Source: Pseudopedobacter sp039918235
GTDB taxonomy: Bacteria; Bacteroidota; Bacteroidia; Sphingobacteriales; Sphingobacteriaceae
Direction: 5' to 3'
NCBI GenBank assembly: GCA_039918235.1
Contig: JBDSHZ010000156.1
Span: 1 to 15,929 of the forward strand
Length of the DNA: 15,929 bases
Under the pieces are notes generated by a model. It was given only the letters and a program-made list of their open reading frames with translations. It made no database searches and was not told where the DNA came from. The position numbers were made by a program, and so were the translations under genes. This document shows positions 1 to 6,896 of the stretch, one piece after another. The stretch's first letter is position 1, and every line of letters begins with the position of its first letter.

Positions 1-199
1 CTTTAAAGAAATAGCAAAAGATGCGGCAGCATTTTTTAGTCCTCAATCTGAAGACGATCTTATTTTCAAAATTGAACAGCTAATAGGGGATGAAAAAAAA
101 CGTGAAGAGCTGGTAAAAAAAGGAAATGAAAGACTGCTAGATTTCCCATTAGAAAAATCTTTAAAGGAAACTTTAGCGGTTTACAGCTCCTTAAAATAA
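1..199 (+). CDS. Glycosyltransferase family 4, C-terminal end (partial, 5' cut)
   Basis: Only the last 65 or so codons are present, reading in frame from base 2 to the TAA at 197-199. The peptide shows the usual tail of GT4 (glycosyltransferase group 1) enzymes: DAAAFFSP near the start, then a DLIFKI helix, a D-E-K-K-R-E-E-L segment, a K-G-N-E-R turn and a closing T-L-A-V-Y helix. In this GT-B family that region sits just after the nucleotide-sugar binding E-x7-E motif, which lies outside the window, so donor and acceptor cannot be inferred. The enzyme probably acts in the cytoplasm on a growing glycan, in line with the glycosyltransferase genes that follow. Its stop codon directly abuts the stop codon of the convergent GT11 gene. 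The family call is fairly safe; specificity is unknown. Confidence 0.8.
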   Translation, partial: FKEIAKDAAAFFSPQSEDDLIFKIEQLIGDEKKREELVKKGNERLLDFPLEKSLKETLAVYSSLK

Positions 200-1021
200 T
201 TATAAAACTTCACACCAAATAAATTTGTCGGTCATAATTCCTTTAGGATGTTCTCTTCCTAATCTAAAACCAAACCAATCTTTGGGCGCATAAACAATTC
301 TATCTTTTTTAGGATTGAGATATGCTGCCCACCAAGCAAAAGTACTATTAGAAATAATGCTGATATCGGCATTCTGGATCAACTGAAAATCCATAATCTC
401 ACTGTTGTTTGAGAAAATAAAATTATCTTTTTCAGGAAATACCTCTTTAACTTTAGCAGTATCGTCACTTACAAAAATCACTTTATACTTATCTAAATCA
501 TCAATAGCATCTAAACGGGTTTTAAAGTACGCTAAAGGCAAAGAAATATCTCTCTTGCGTCTTTCGCCATAGCTCATGTAATCTGTTCTTCTAATGTGAA
601 CAACAACAGTCTTATGATCTTTAAACAACATCCCATATTTCTCTTGAAATTGCTGTTTAAATTCTGGCTTTAAATTAAGTGATAGTGGTTTTTTTAAGTG
701 CTCATAATAATAAGCAGTTTGAAAGTATCCTTTATAATAAGACCAATTTTTCACATCTACCGGTTTCGGTGCAACCCAATTATGAAAATAAATGTCTTTT
801 AACCTTAAAATAGTGGGTAAGAACCTTGTTAATCCGGAGTAGGCTTTTGAAGCGAGTAACTTATTATCATTATTATCCAATTCAAAATACCGCTCTAAAT
901 AAGCATGATGCGGGTTAGGAAAGAAATAGTTCCACTCATTTTTTCTTTCTTTTATATATTTCAAGAAAACATATTGAAAGAGCTGATTGCCTAATCTTCC
1001 TTTAAATTCTACTCCAACCAT
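200..1021 (-). CDS. GT11 family glycosyltransferase (alpha-1,2-fucosyltransferase-like)
   Basis: The 273-residue product has the two hallmarks of family GT11: an N-terminal GRLGNQLFQY loop (residues 8-17) and the basic HIRRTDY motif (residues 142-148) that binds the GDP-fucose phosphates. A third conserved block, SNSTFAWWAAYLNP (224-237), lies near the C terminus, and length matches the family. There is no signal peptide or membrane helix, so it is probably cytoplasmic. Known members transfer L-fucose from GDP-fucose in alpha-1,2 linkage to galactose-type acceptors; the exact acceptor here cannot be read from sequence. The ATG directly follows the flippase stop codon (TAA-ATG), and an AAAAGGA Shine-Dalgarno sequence (1031-1037, minus strand) sits 9 bases upstream, fixing this start. 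It is the last gene of the minus-strand block. GDP-fucose synthesis genes are not in the window. Confidence 0.85.
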   Translation of the reverse strand: MVGVEFKGRLGNQLFQYVFLKYIKERKNEWNYFFPNPHHAYLERYFELDNNDNKLLASKAYSGLTRFLPTILRLKDIYFHNWVAPKPVDVKNWSYYKGYFQTAYYYEHLKKPLSLNLKPEFKQQFQEKYGMLFKDHKTVVVHIRRTDYMSYGERRKRDISLPLAYFKTRLDAIDDLDKYKVIFVSDDTAKVKEVFPEKDNFIFSNNSEIMDFQLIQNADISIISNSTFAWWAAYLNPKKDRIVYAPKDWFGFRLGREHPKGIMTDKFIWCEVL

Positions 1022-2386
1022 TTATGATTTTCCTTTTATTATTTTGTATTCAATCAATTTTGGTTTTACATATTTATTGTAGAATTCCGGATAAAAATAA
1101 TAGGCATAAACAAAGGTATTCCAAACACTCACATTCAATTCCTTCTTCAGGATATATTGTGCGATCACAAACCCTACAACATTCGTGATCAATGTAGCAT
1201 AAGGAGCACCCATAATTCCTATGCTGCTAATTAAGATATAGTTTAATATTAGATTGAATGAAGCAATAAAAACCACCATATAAAAAGTTGTTTTAGTTTT
1301 CCCAATTGAATCTAAAATAACCCCAAACTGTCGACCATAAGGAATCAACAATACATAAAACAACATCACCCTTAGCAGAGGCCCAGTATCGGCGTAGGCA
1401 TCTCCAAAAGCAAGATAAATAATTAAATCACTAAAGATATAAATTAAGATTACCGAAGGGATGAGTATAGATAAGATAACCCCTACAGAGCGCTCATACA
1501 AGTATTTTATAGCCTCTTTACCTTCAGTTTCCATCCTTTTTGCACTTTGAGGAAAAACTATGGTAGCCACTGCATTTGAAGGAATATCTATTAAATTTGA
1601 TATTCTTACAGCTAAATTAAATACTCCGGATGCCACTGGTGAAATTAAACCTCCTAACATCCATTGGTCAACAGTTCCCGACAATATAGAACTCACAGAA
1701 GTACCAAATGCATATTTACCGTAATTGAACATTTTTTTCACCCATTCTTTATGATATCCTTTTGCAAAAAATAGATACTTTCTAACATAGAAATAAGCAA
1801 TTAAAGCACTAATTGCATTCCCAACAATTTGAAAAATAACCAGTTGAAATATGGTAATGTTAATTTTAAAAATAAAACAGCCTAAAACAACCAGAAAAAA
1901 AACAGTTTGGTTTGCTGTATTGGTGACAAATATGCCGTCATATTTCAAGTTTGCCTGTTCAATACAGTTAAACTGGGTAAGAATTCCGCTTAAAACATAT
2001 ACAATATTATAAAGGTAAAAGACAGGAATTAACTCTGGTGTATCCCAGAAATTGGTAAGTACATGAGCAAATAAAAAGTTTAAAATAATAATACAAGTGG
2101 TTAAAATCCCATCTAATGTAAAAGATGAAGTGATAATTTTCGGCTTATCTTCTTCGCTTGCTGCTGATAAAAATTTAACAACTGCACTTCTTAATAAACC
2201 ATCTCTAAATACATTTAATATAGTTACCGTACCTGTAAACAGCACCCAAACACCATATTCCTCTTTTGATAAAACTTTAACCAGAAAGAAAAGACTGCCA
2301 ATGCCAAAAAGTAACCCCGACATATTTTGCAGTACATTCAGCATTCCTGATTTTAGCCAGTAATTACTTTTGTTTTCTTCTTGCAT
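1022..2386 (-). CDS. Wzx-type polysaccharide flippase (MATE/PST-like membrane protein)
   Basis: This 454-residue, highly hydrophobic protein has the size and layout of the polysaccharide transporter (PST/Wzx) family in the MVF superfamily, with roughly 12 to 14 predicted membrane helices. The N terminus (LKSGMLNVLQNMSGLLFGIG) resembles helix 1 of these flippases, followed by the typical K-x-L-S-x-E-E-Y-G-V-W loop after the second hydrophobic stretch. A cytoplasmic loop with RMETEGKEAI-type residues precedes the second half. Known members move undecaprenyl-linked oligosaccharide units across the inner membrane. Its position among glycosyltransferase genes supports that role. It lies 3 bases after the upstream gene and its stop touches the GT11 start codon, so translation is probably coupled. 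I see no clear Shine-Dalgarno sequence before its ATG. Teichoic-acid or O-antigen type export cannot be told apart. Confidence 0.88.
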   Translation of the reverse strand: MQEENKSNYWLKSGMLNVLQNMSGLLFGIGSLFFLVKVLSKEEYGVWVLFTGTVTILNVFRDGLLRSAVVKFLSAASEEDKPKIITSSFTLDGILTTCIIILNFLFAHVLTNFWDTPELIPVFYLYNIVYVLSGILTQFNCIEQANLKYDGIFVTNTANQTVFFLVVLGCFIFKINITIFQLVIFQIVGNAISALIAYFYVRKYLFFAKGYHKEWVKKMFNYGKYAFGTSVSSILSGTVDQWMLGGLISPVASGVFNLAVRISNLIDIPSNAVATIVFPQSAKRMETEGKEAIKYLYERSVGVILSILIPSVILIYIFSDLIIYLAFGDAYADTGPLLRVMLFYVLLIPYGRQFGVILDSIGKTKTTFYMVVFIASFNLILNYILISSIGIMGAPYATLITNVVGFVIAQYILKKELNVSVWNTFVYAYYFYPEFYNKYVKPKLIEYKIIKGKS

Positions 2387-2389
2387 TTT

Positions 2390-3358
2390 TTAGTTAAGGT
2401 AATGATTTTGGATAAATTCCTTCACTTCTTCATTATTCTTAGCATGGTAAATTGTTGCTCCTGATAGTTTAGGGAAAAGCTTTTGAAAACAACCAAAATG
2501 GTGTTCGGGACCTTGTTTAGAAAGGATGATGTTAGCCCCTTCAAAGCAACTTGCTAAAGCCGCAGTGCCACCATGGATAGATATAAATTTTGAAGCATTG
2601 GCATAAACCAATAATTGAAAATGATTGTAATTATTTGCTCCTATTTTATTTTCTTCATATAAATCTTCCATTAAAACAACTTCTGGATATTTATTTCTAA
2701 TAAAATCATATTCATCAAGTTCAGATACTTCACTTGTATCTGAAGTGATGTTCTGAGGTCTCGGTCTATTGTAGATGATGGTATATTTATCTTTCAGCTT
2801 TTCAATCATATATTCCAACATTTCTATACTATAATAGCTAATTGGAGGTCCCTCCCATTCGGTATTATATCTATTGGCAATTACTAATCCTGGCTTTTCA
2901 AAAACATATACATCATTTTTAAAATGTGCTTTAAATGGAACTTTAGTCCATTTCTTCATATCATAATCCTGACTGTAAAGAATACGTGGTGTTTCATAAT
3001 TGTAATTCCCTTCATTGGTACGCACATCATAAACTTCATTGTGTTGCGGAGAGAAAAAATACATTTCCTTAGTAAACTTTGCGCCTTCAGTTCTTAATAA
3101 TGTACCGTTTTTATAATGCCAGTAAGCAAATGGAAGTACAAATTCCAATTCAGGTGCAAATTCTCCGTCAAAAGAAATTACTTTATACTTTTTTTTAAAA
3201 AGGTAGTCTTTTAAAATGTACTTGAGCTGAATAAGTTGGCAGTAATAGGTATCTCTGTAATAATATCTTACTCCATAATGCAGTTTTCCGAATTTAAGCC
3301 TTACAAATAAACTTAAAATCTTAGTGATGATATTACTTTTTATATGATCTTTTTCCAA
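2390..3358 (-). CDS. Unassigned protein, possible GT-B glycosyltransferase
   Basis: I do not recognise a family for this 322-residue protein. It is soluble and rich in tyrosine and lysine, with a basic N terminus (RYYYRDTYY, 31-39). The second half looks like the C-terminal domain of a GT-B enzyme: a strand with KPGLVIANRY (155-164), a helix and strand KDKYTIIYNRP (189-199), then FISIHGGTAALASCFEG (258-274), a Gly-rich loop followed by a helix as seen in nucleotide-sugar or heptosyltransferase-like and GT61-like folds. The start is TTG: there is no in-frame ATG between the upstream stop and residue 99, and an AAAAGGA sequence lies 8 bases before TTG. The gene starts 2 bases after the stop of the preceding GT2 gene and ends 3 bases before the flippase. 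Context suggests a glycan-assembly role; a sugar-modifying or sensing role remains possible. Confidence 0.6.
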   Translation of the reverse strand: MEKDHIKSNIITKILSLFVRLKFGKLHYGVRYYYRDTYYCQLIQLKYILKDYLFKKKYKVISFDGEFAPELEFVLPFAYWHYKNGTLLRTEGAKFTKEMYFFSPQHNEVYDVRTNEGNYNYETPRILYSQDYDMKKWTKVPFKAHFKNDVYVFEKPGLVIANRYNTEWEGPPISYYSIEMLEYMIEKLKDKYTIIYNRPRPQNITSDTSEVSELDEYDFIRNKYPEVVLMEDLYEENKIGANNYNHFQLLVYANASKFISIHGGTAALASCFEGANIILSKQGPEHHFGCFQKLFPKLSGATIYHAKNNEEVKEFIQNHYLN

Positions 3359-3360
3359 TG

Positions 3361-4242
3361 CTATTTTCCTTTTACATATTCAGATAATCGCTGAGTATGC
3401 GTTTTTAATCTACTAGTGAATGAGATTAATAAACCTCCTTCAGCAACTAATCTTCTTGATGATGTAAATACTCTTGCTTTATTCGATTTTATGAGCTTTA
3501 AGTTTCCAGTTTTTTTAAGATTAATAGCCATACGTCCGTCTTCAGCCTCATCAACAAAATACTCGCTTCCTAAAGCATTATCAAATTTTCTTACCTCAGT
3601 CACTTTAAACCCTCCGTTATTCAATCCAACTTGGGTAACAAAGCCCATATTAAAGCCAAGTACATTAATATATTCTCTGTTTTTTTTTCTTATTCTGACT
3701 AAAACACCTGTTACCCGTTCATAAAACCACAGAAACATCCTTCCGTTGCCTTCCGGAGGCAGAAAAGCATATCTGCCATAAACACCTACAATGTTTTCAC
3801 TTTTCTCCATGGGTTCCACCATACAGTCAATCCAATCTGGCGGATAAAAAGAATCTGAATCGGCACATAAATGATATTTTCCCTTAGCATTTTCCAATCC
3901 TAACTGGCGGGCGAACGGAGTGCCTTGCGTAGGTTGTAAATAATTTCTAACTCCCAGTGTTTCCAAAACTTTTTGAGTTTCATCCGTAGAATTGTTATTG
4001 ATCACAACCAGCTCTACTTTTCTTTTTGTGTTACTGCTTGCAAGAGATGACAATGCCCTGTAAATATTGTTCTGTTCGTTCCATGCCGGAATAACAACAG
4101 AAACTTCTGGAGATTGATCTTGAAATTTACTTATTCTTAATTTGATATCGGCAATTTCGTCTACAGTTAAGTCTTCAAAATTCTTATTTATATAACGATG
4201 TTTTTTAATCCAAGAAGGGAGGTTTAATAAAGATACGCTCAT
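3361..4242 (-). CDS. Glycosyltransferase family 2 (GT-A), soluble
   Basis: The 293-residue product has a GT2 catalytic domain: VSVVIPAWNEQNNI (47-60) as the first nucleotide-binding strand and loop, NNNSTDET (82-89), the metal-binding DSD at 128-130 in the CADSDSF segment, and a likely catalytic base in DEAEDGRMA (231-239). About 45 residues precede the first strand, longer than usual. No membrane helix is evident, so it should act in the cytoplasm, adding one sugar to a lipid-linked acceptor; the sugar is not predictable. The gene starts in a TAATG overlap with the stop of the other GT2 gene upstream, and an AAAGGT sequence (4251-4256, minus strand) lies 8 bases before its ATG, indicating translational coupling. 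The stop is TAG at 3361-3363, two bases before the next gene's start. Confidence 0.88.
   Translation of the reverse strand: MSVSLLNLPSWIKKHRYINKNFEDLTVDEIADIKLRISKFQDQSPEVSVVIPAWNEQNNIYRALSSLASSNTKRKVELVVINNNSTDETQKVLETLGVRNYLQPTQGTPFARQLGLENAKGKYHLCADSDSFYPPDWIDCMVEPMEKSENIVGVYGRYAFLPPEGNGRMFLWFYERVTGVLVRIRKKNREYINVLGFNMGFVTQVGLNNGGFKVTEVRKFDNALGSEYFVDEAEDGRMAINLKKTGNLKLIKSNKARVFTSSRRLVAEGGLLISFTSRLKTHTQRLSEYVKGK
3367..3373 (-). promoter_or_regulatory. Shine-Dalgarno sequence supporting a TTG start
   Basis: On the minus strand this reads AAAAGGA, 8 bases before the TTG at 3358. The frame upstream of TTG holds no ATG before it closes at a TGA, and the next ATG is about 98 codons inside the protein. 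The site therefore decides the start of the unassigned 322-residue protein. It lies inside the last codons of the preceding GT2 gene. Confidence 0.6.
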
Positions 4243-5027
4243 TAATTTTTACCTTTAATTTTATAGAAAAGCAATTCTATATTAAGTCTTAAATATCTAT
4301 ACAAATCTCTTAAAAGAGAAAAAACAATACTATTATTATTTCTCAAGAAATTCCTTTTTACTGTACTTGGTTCATGGGCCGAGTTTTCTTGTTCAATCAA
4401 TCCCTTAAAATCTTCATAAAAATATGCTTTGGCGCCAACATTTAAAACCTGCAACATCATTTTATATTCAGTTCTGTCTGGTTTTATACCTTCTGGATAT
4501 CTCCCAAATTTTTCAAAGAAATTGCTTCTTCTAAGATGTGGATGGTCACTATAAAGATAAAATTTCCTATATCCTTCCCAAATATGAGCATGATTAAAAA
4601 TCATCTGCGAGAAGCCATGTGCTACAGGCTTTAAATTTGGATATTTAAAGTAAGCATAAAACCTCACTAGATCCAATTCCTTATCATTCTGCATCATTTC
4701 AGATGCTATTTTCAGCTTATCAATAAATGCTTCACGAGGCACAAAATCTTCTTGAATATAAAGTGTTAATGGTGTTTTAACCGCATCTTGGCCTTTATTG
4801 ATATTGTTTCCTAAACCTTTGTTTACAGGAGTGGTAATTAACTTAAAATGAAAGCTGTTTTTTAAAATTTCTAATTCTTGAAGATGTTCAGCATTACTTC
4901 CATCATCTGAAACCACTATATCTTCAAACTTTACAGATAAGTCTTGAAAGGATTGTAACAGCTTTGCTAAAGAGTTACTCCTATTATAGTGTGTAATTAA
5001 TAAAGTTATCTTATCGAAAGTATACAT
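4242..5027 (-). CDS. Glycosyltransferase family 2 with atypical metal-binding motif
   Basis: This 261-residue protein opens directly with a GT2 first strand, KITLLITHYNRSNSL (6-20), followed by VVSDDGSN (38-45) for the uridine-binding acidic pair and NKGLGNNINKG (69-79). At the place where a D-x-D metal site is expected it carries IQEDFVP (91-97), so a Glu-Asp pair probably coordinates the metal. The C-terminal half is rich in aromatic residues and has no obvious D-rich catalytic base motif, so it is a divergent member. It appears cytoplasmic. The gene begins 8 bases after the stop of the GT8 gene and overlaps the next GT2 by one base (TAATG), so it belongs to the same transcript. The substrate is unknown. 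It could also belong to the group of GT2-like proteins with no CAZy subfamily. Confidence 0.8.
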   Translation of the reverse strand: MYTFDKITLLITHYNRSNSLAKLLQSFQDLSVKFEDIVVSDDGSNAEHLQELEILKNSFHFKLITTPVNKGLGNNINKGQDAVKTPLTLYIQEDFVPREAFIDKLKIASEMMQNDKELDLVRFYAYFKYPNLKPVAHGFSQMIFNHAHIWEGYRKFYLYSDHPHLRRSNFFEKFGRYPEGIKPDRTEYKMMLQVLNVGAKAYFYEDFKGLIEQENSAHEPSTVKRNFLRNNNSIVFSLLRDLYRYLRLNIELLFYKIKGKN

Positions 5028-5035
5028 TAACTTAT

Positions 5036-5935
5036 TTAAGCAAAGGCAAATGCCTTTATAAATTTCTTTTTTATTTTAATGATAACTTTCTTCAGTAATC
5101 TCTCATAATCACTTTTTAAAGTCATTCCTTTCCAAGGTGTCATGTCAAGATATTTAAAAAATTCCTTTCTAAAAGTCTCGTCAGATCTGTAGGACTTAAA
5201 GATAGGTTTAATATCCAAAAAATGAATACTTTTTGGGTTAGGATGGTAGTTATGTGCGAACCAATTCCACATTGGGTCAATTTCCAACCATTTTTCAGCG
5301 AAAACAACATTTAAGCCATACTGATCAGCAAAGTTGACGTAATTGATGTTGTCTTCCATTGATTTAAAAACCTTACTAGGTATATGCTCTTCTTTCCATT
5401 TTTCAACATCAATAATCATTAAACCAGAATTAAAATATTTCGCTTCTCCAGGAATTCCTAGTTCTTTGTAATTTCTGATGCCTCCCCAGCTACAATCAGC
5501 TGTTTTACAAATATCGGTAACAGCGGCCATTGTAAATCCTTTCAAATCTGTATTCCAAAGATCAGATACGTCTTTTTTCACAATCATATCTACATCAAAG
5601 TAGATTAATTTTTCTACGCCTTTTGGCAATACATATGGCGCAAAAAGTCTTAACAATGCCGTAAATGGAAAAGCGGAATTGTCAATAGGGAACTTTGTGC
5701 CTTTAGGTACCACGTTTTTAGCGGAAAGCCAATTGATTTTTACTTCAGGAGAATTGCTGATCAGTGAATTTATTTTATCCTTGTTGACTTCTGAAATACC
5801 GTCATTCAGAATATAAAATTCAATATGTTCATCAGTATGGTGATTATAAATGATTGATTTTATAAATGCAGCCATTAAAACAGAATATCCGTTATTACTA
5901 GCTACAGAAATACAAATTGAATCCTTAATAATCAT
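5036..5935 (-). CDS. Glycosyltransferase family 8 (retaining, LPS-type)
   Basis: The 299-residue sequence matches family GT8 along its length: ICISVASNNGYSVLMAAFIKS (about 7-27) at the N terminus, YILNDGIS (41-48), the metal-binding DVD (114-116) in LIYFDVDMIV, KYFNSGLMIIDVEKW (166-180), and DQYGLNVVF (204-212). The closing IHFLDIKP segment (237-244) corresponds to the H-x-x-G-x-K-P metal/phosphate site, with D in place of G. GT8 members are retaining transferases that use UDP-sugars, typically UDP-glucose or UDP-galactose, in LPS core and capsule synthesis; exact specificity is not predictable. It is the first glycosyltransferase gene after the signalling genes of the same strand. The 75-base gap in front of it is the widest in the block, so it may have a promoter of its own. 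Confidence 0.9.
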   Translation of the reverse strand: MIIKDSICISVASNNGYSVLMAAFIKSIIYNHHTDEHIEFYILNDGISEVNKDKINSLISNSPEVKINWLSAKNVVPKGTKFPIDNSAFPFTALLRLFAPYVLPKGVEKLIYFDVDMIVKKDVSDLWNTDLKGFTMAAVTDICKTADCSWGGIRNYKELGIPGEAKYFNSGLMIIDVEKWKEEHIPSKVFKSMEDNINYVNFADQYGLNVVFAEKWLEIDPMWNWFAHNYHPNPKSIHFLDIKPIFKSYRSDETFRKEFFKYLDMTPWKGMTLKSDYERLLKKVIIKIKKKFIKAFAFA

Positions 5936-6010
5936 AATTTAAAATATGAAATTAAAGATACTTACACAATTATTAATAAAACATGAAGTTTTTAAGAGGA
6001 GGGTTAAATT
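5936..6010 (-). promoter_or_regulatory. Intergenic gap with a possible internal promoter
   Basis: This AT-rich gap separates the signalling genes from the GT8 gene and is the only spacer above 10 bases within the minus-strand block. On the minus strand, TATCTTTA at 5953-5960 matches the Bacteroidota -7 element TAnnTTTG at five of six fixed positions, but no good TTTG -33 element lies 19-21 bases upstream. A short 5-bp AAAAC/GTTTT inverted repeat is present, too weak for a terminator. I consider an internal promoter possible, not shown. Confidence 0.25.
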
Positions 6011-6556
6011 TTAATATTTGAAGATTACTTCAAATACGTTTTGGTTGTTTTTCTCATTAAATTGATAATGAAACACATCACAACATTGTGCAATGATCAT
6101 TAATCCAAAATGCTCTGGTATATCTGCAAACGACTTATATTCAATTTCTTCTGGCGCTATAAACTCTATTAAATGTTTATCTTTTATCAGTAATGTTAAC
6201 TTATAATTATTACCTAGTAGTGCTGTAACTTTTGTTCCAGGTAAAATATCAAGTGGAAATTCATGCTTATTGTCTGTATGGAGATCCTTAAAAGAAAATC
6301 TGTTTCCTTCATCAATTTTCCTGATGGATAATTGATTAGTGAGCTTTTCAATTTCTATAAATGAACAGGTACTGCTATGTTTCATGGCATTAGTAAGTAA
6401 TTCCATTATTACTAATTTGAATTTGGCAGTTTCTGCAAAATTTTTACTTACATCAGAAACGTCTCCAATAAAATCACAGCAGTAATCAATAAAAGATTTA
6501 TAATCATTTATTTGATTTGGTATTTGCAACTTGAATCTTTCTGGTTTTAAAGCCAT
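6011..6556 (-). CDS. RsbW/SpoIIAB-like ATPase (anti-sigma or switch kinase), divergent
   Basis: The 181-residue product is a stand-alone histidine-kinase-type ATPase (HATPase_c_2-like). The N box is clear: E52, N56 and H60 in ELLTNAMKHS. The G1 box is degenerate: D82-E-G84-N-R86, with R where the second Gly of D-x-G-x-G is expected. The G2-like HFGLMIIAQCCDVFHY (149-164) closely mirrors the GLYLM helix of RsbW proteins. Between them sits a segment with a hydrophobic strand pair (TALLGNNYKLTLLI). In known partner-switching systems such a kinase phosphorylates its STAS partner and, when free, binds a sigma factor or another target. It overlaps the STAS gene by one base (TAATG), with GAGGA 9 bases before its ATG, so the two proteins are made together. 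ATP binding is likely but kinase activity is uncertain because of the altered G1 box. Confidence 0.8.
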   Translation of the reverse strand: MALKPERFKLQIPNQINDYKSFIDYCCDFIGDVSDVSKNFAETAKFKLVIMELLTNAMKHSSTCSFIEIEKLTNQLSIRKIDEGNRFSFKDLHTDNKHEFPLDILPGTKVTALLGNNYKLTLLIKDKHLIEFIAPEEIEYKSFADIPEHFGLMIIAQCCDVFHYQFNEKNNQNVFEVIFKY

Positions 6557-6894
6557 TATTTGATATCCTCAATTGCCTCGTCTACGCTATTGTAAATTTT
6601 AAAAACTTTATCTAATCGGGTAAGTTCAAATAATGCCAAAACATCTTTCTGGATTTTAACCAGTGCCATTTCTCCATTTTTTGAAAGTACATTTTTTAAC
6701 CCCGCAACCAATGCGCCAATAAAGGAACTATCCATATAGTTCACTTTATCCATATCAATTACTAATTTGGGTTCAGTATCTTCAGTGCAATCGTATAAAA
6801 AACTCTTAAAATCATCTGATTGATTTAAACCCGCTTCGCTGATATTAATGGTAATCAGCACCAATTTCCCTAATTTCTGTTTACTGAAATTCAT
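6556..6894 (-). CDS. STAS-domain protein, anti-sigma-factor-antagonist type (RsbV-like)
   Basis: A single STAS domain fills this 112-residue protein, the usual size for RsbV/SpoIIAA. LVIDMDKVNYMDSSFIGAL (44-62) aligns with the SpoIIAA phosphorylation loop; by that alignment Ser56, the first Ser after D55, is the expected phosphosite. F58 replaces the common Gly. The later IQKDVLALFELTRLDKVFKI stretch (about 81-100) matches the family's conserved C-terminal helices. In the known scheme the unphosphorylated protein binds the RsbW-like kinase, releasing that kinase's other partner; a PP2C phosphatase restores it. The PP2C and kinase genes flank it here, 2 bases upstream and with a 1-base overlap downstream, which strongly supports a three-part switch. 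The final target is not encoded next to them. Confidence 0.88.
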   Translation of the reverse strand: MNFSKQKLGKLVLITINISEAGLNQSDDFKSFLYDCTEDTEPKLVIDMDKVNYMDSSFIGALVAGLKNVLSKNGEMALVKIQKDVLALFELTRLDKVFKIYNSVDEAIEDIK

Positions 6895-6896
6895 AT

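Noticed and set aside
193..206. ATAATTAT palindrome at the junction of the GT4 and GT11 genes as a terminator
   Set aside because: The palindrome is A/T only and has no loop, so it cannot form a stable hairpin.
2097..2363. Plus-strand open frame of 88 codons opposite the flippase gene
   Set aside because: It lies fully antisense to a clear membrane-protein gene, with no recognisable protein features.
3416..3724. Plus-strand open frame of 102 codons opposite a GT2 gene
   Set aside because: Shadow of the GT2 frame, Ser/Leu-rich composition typical of antisense frames.
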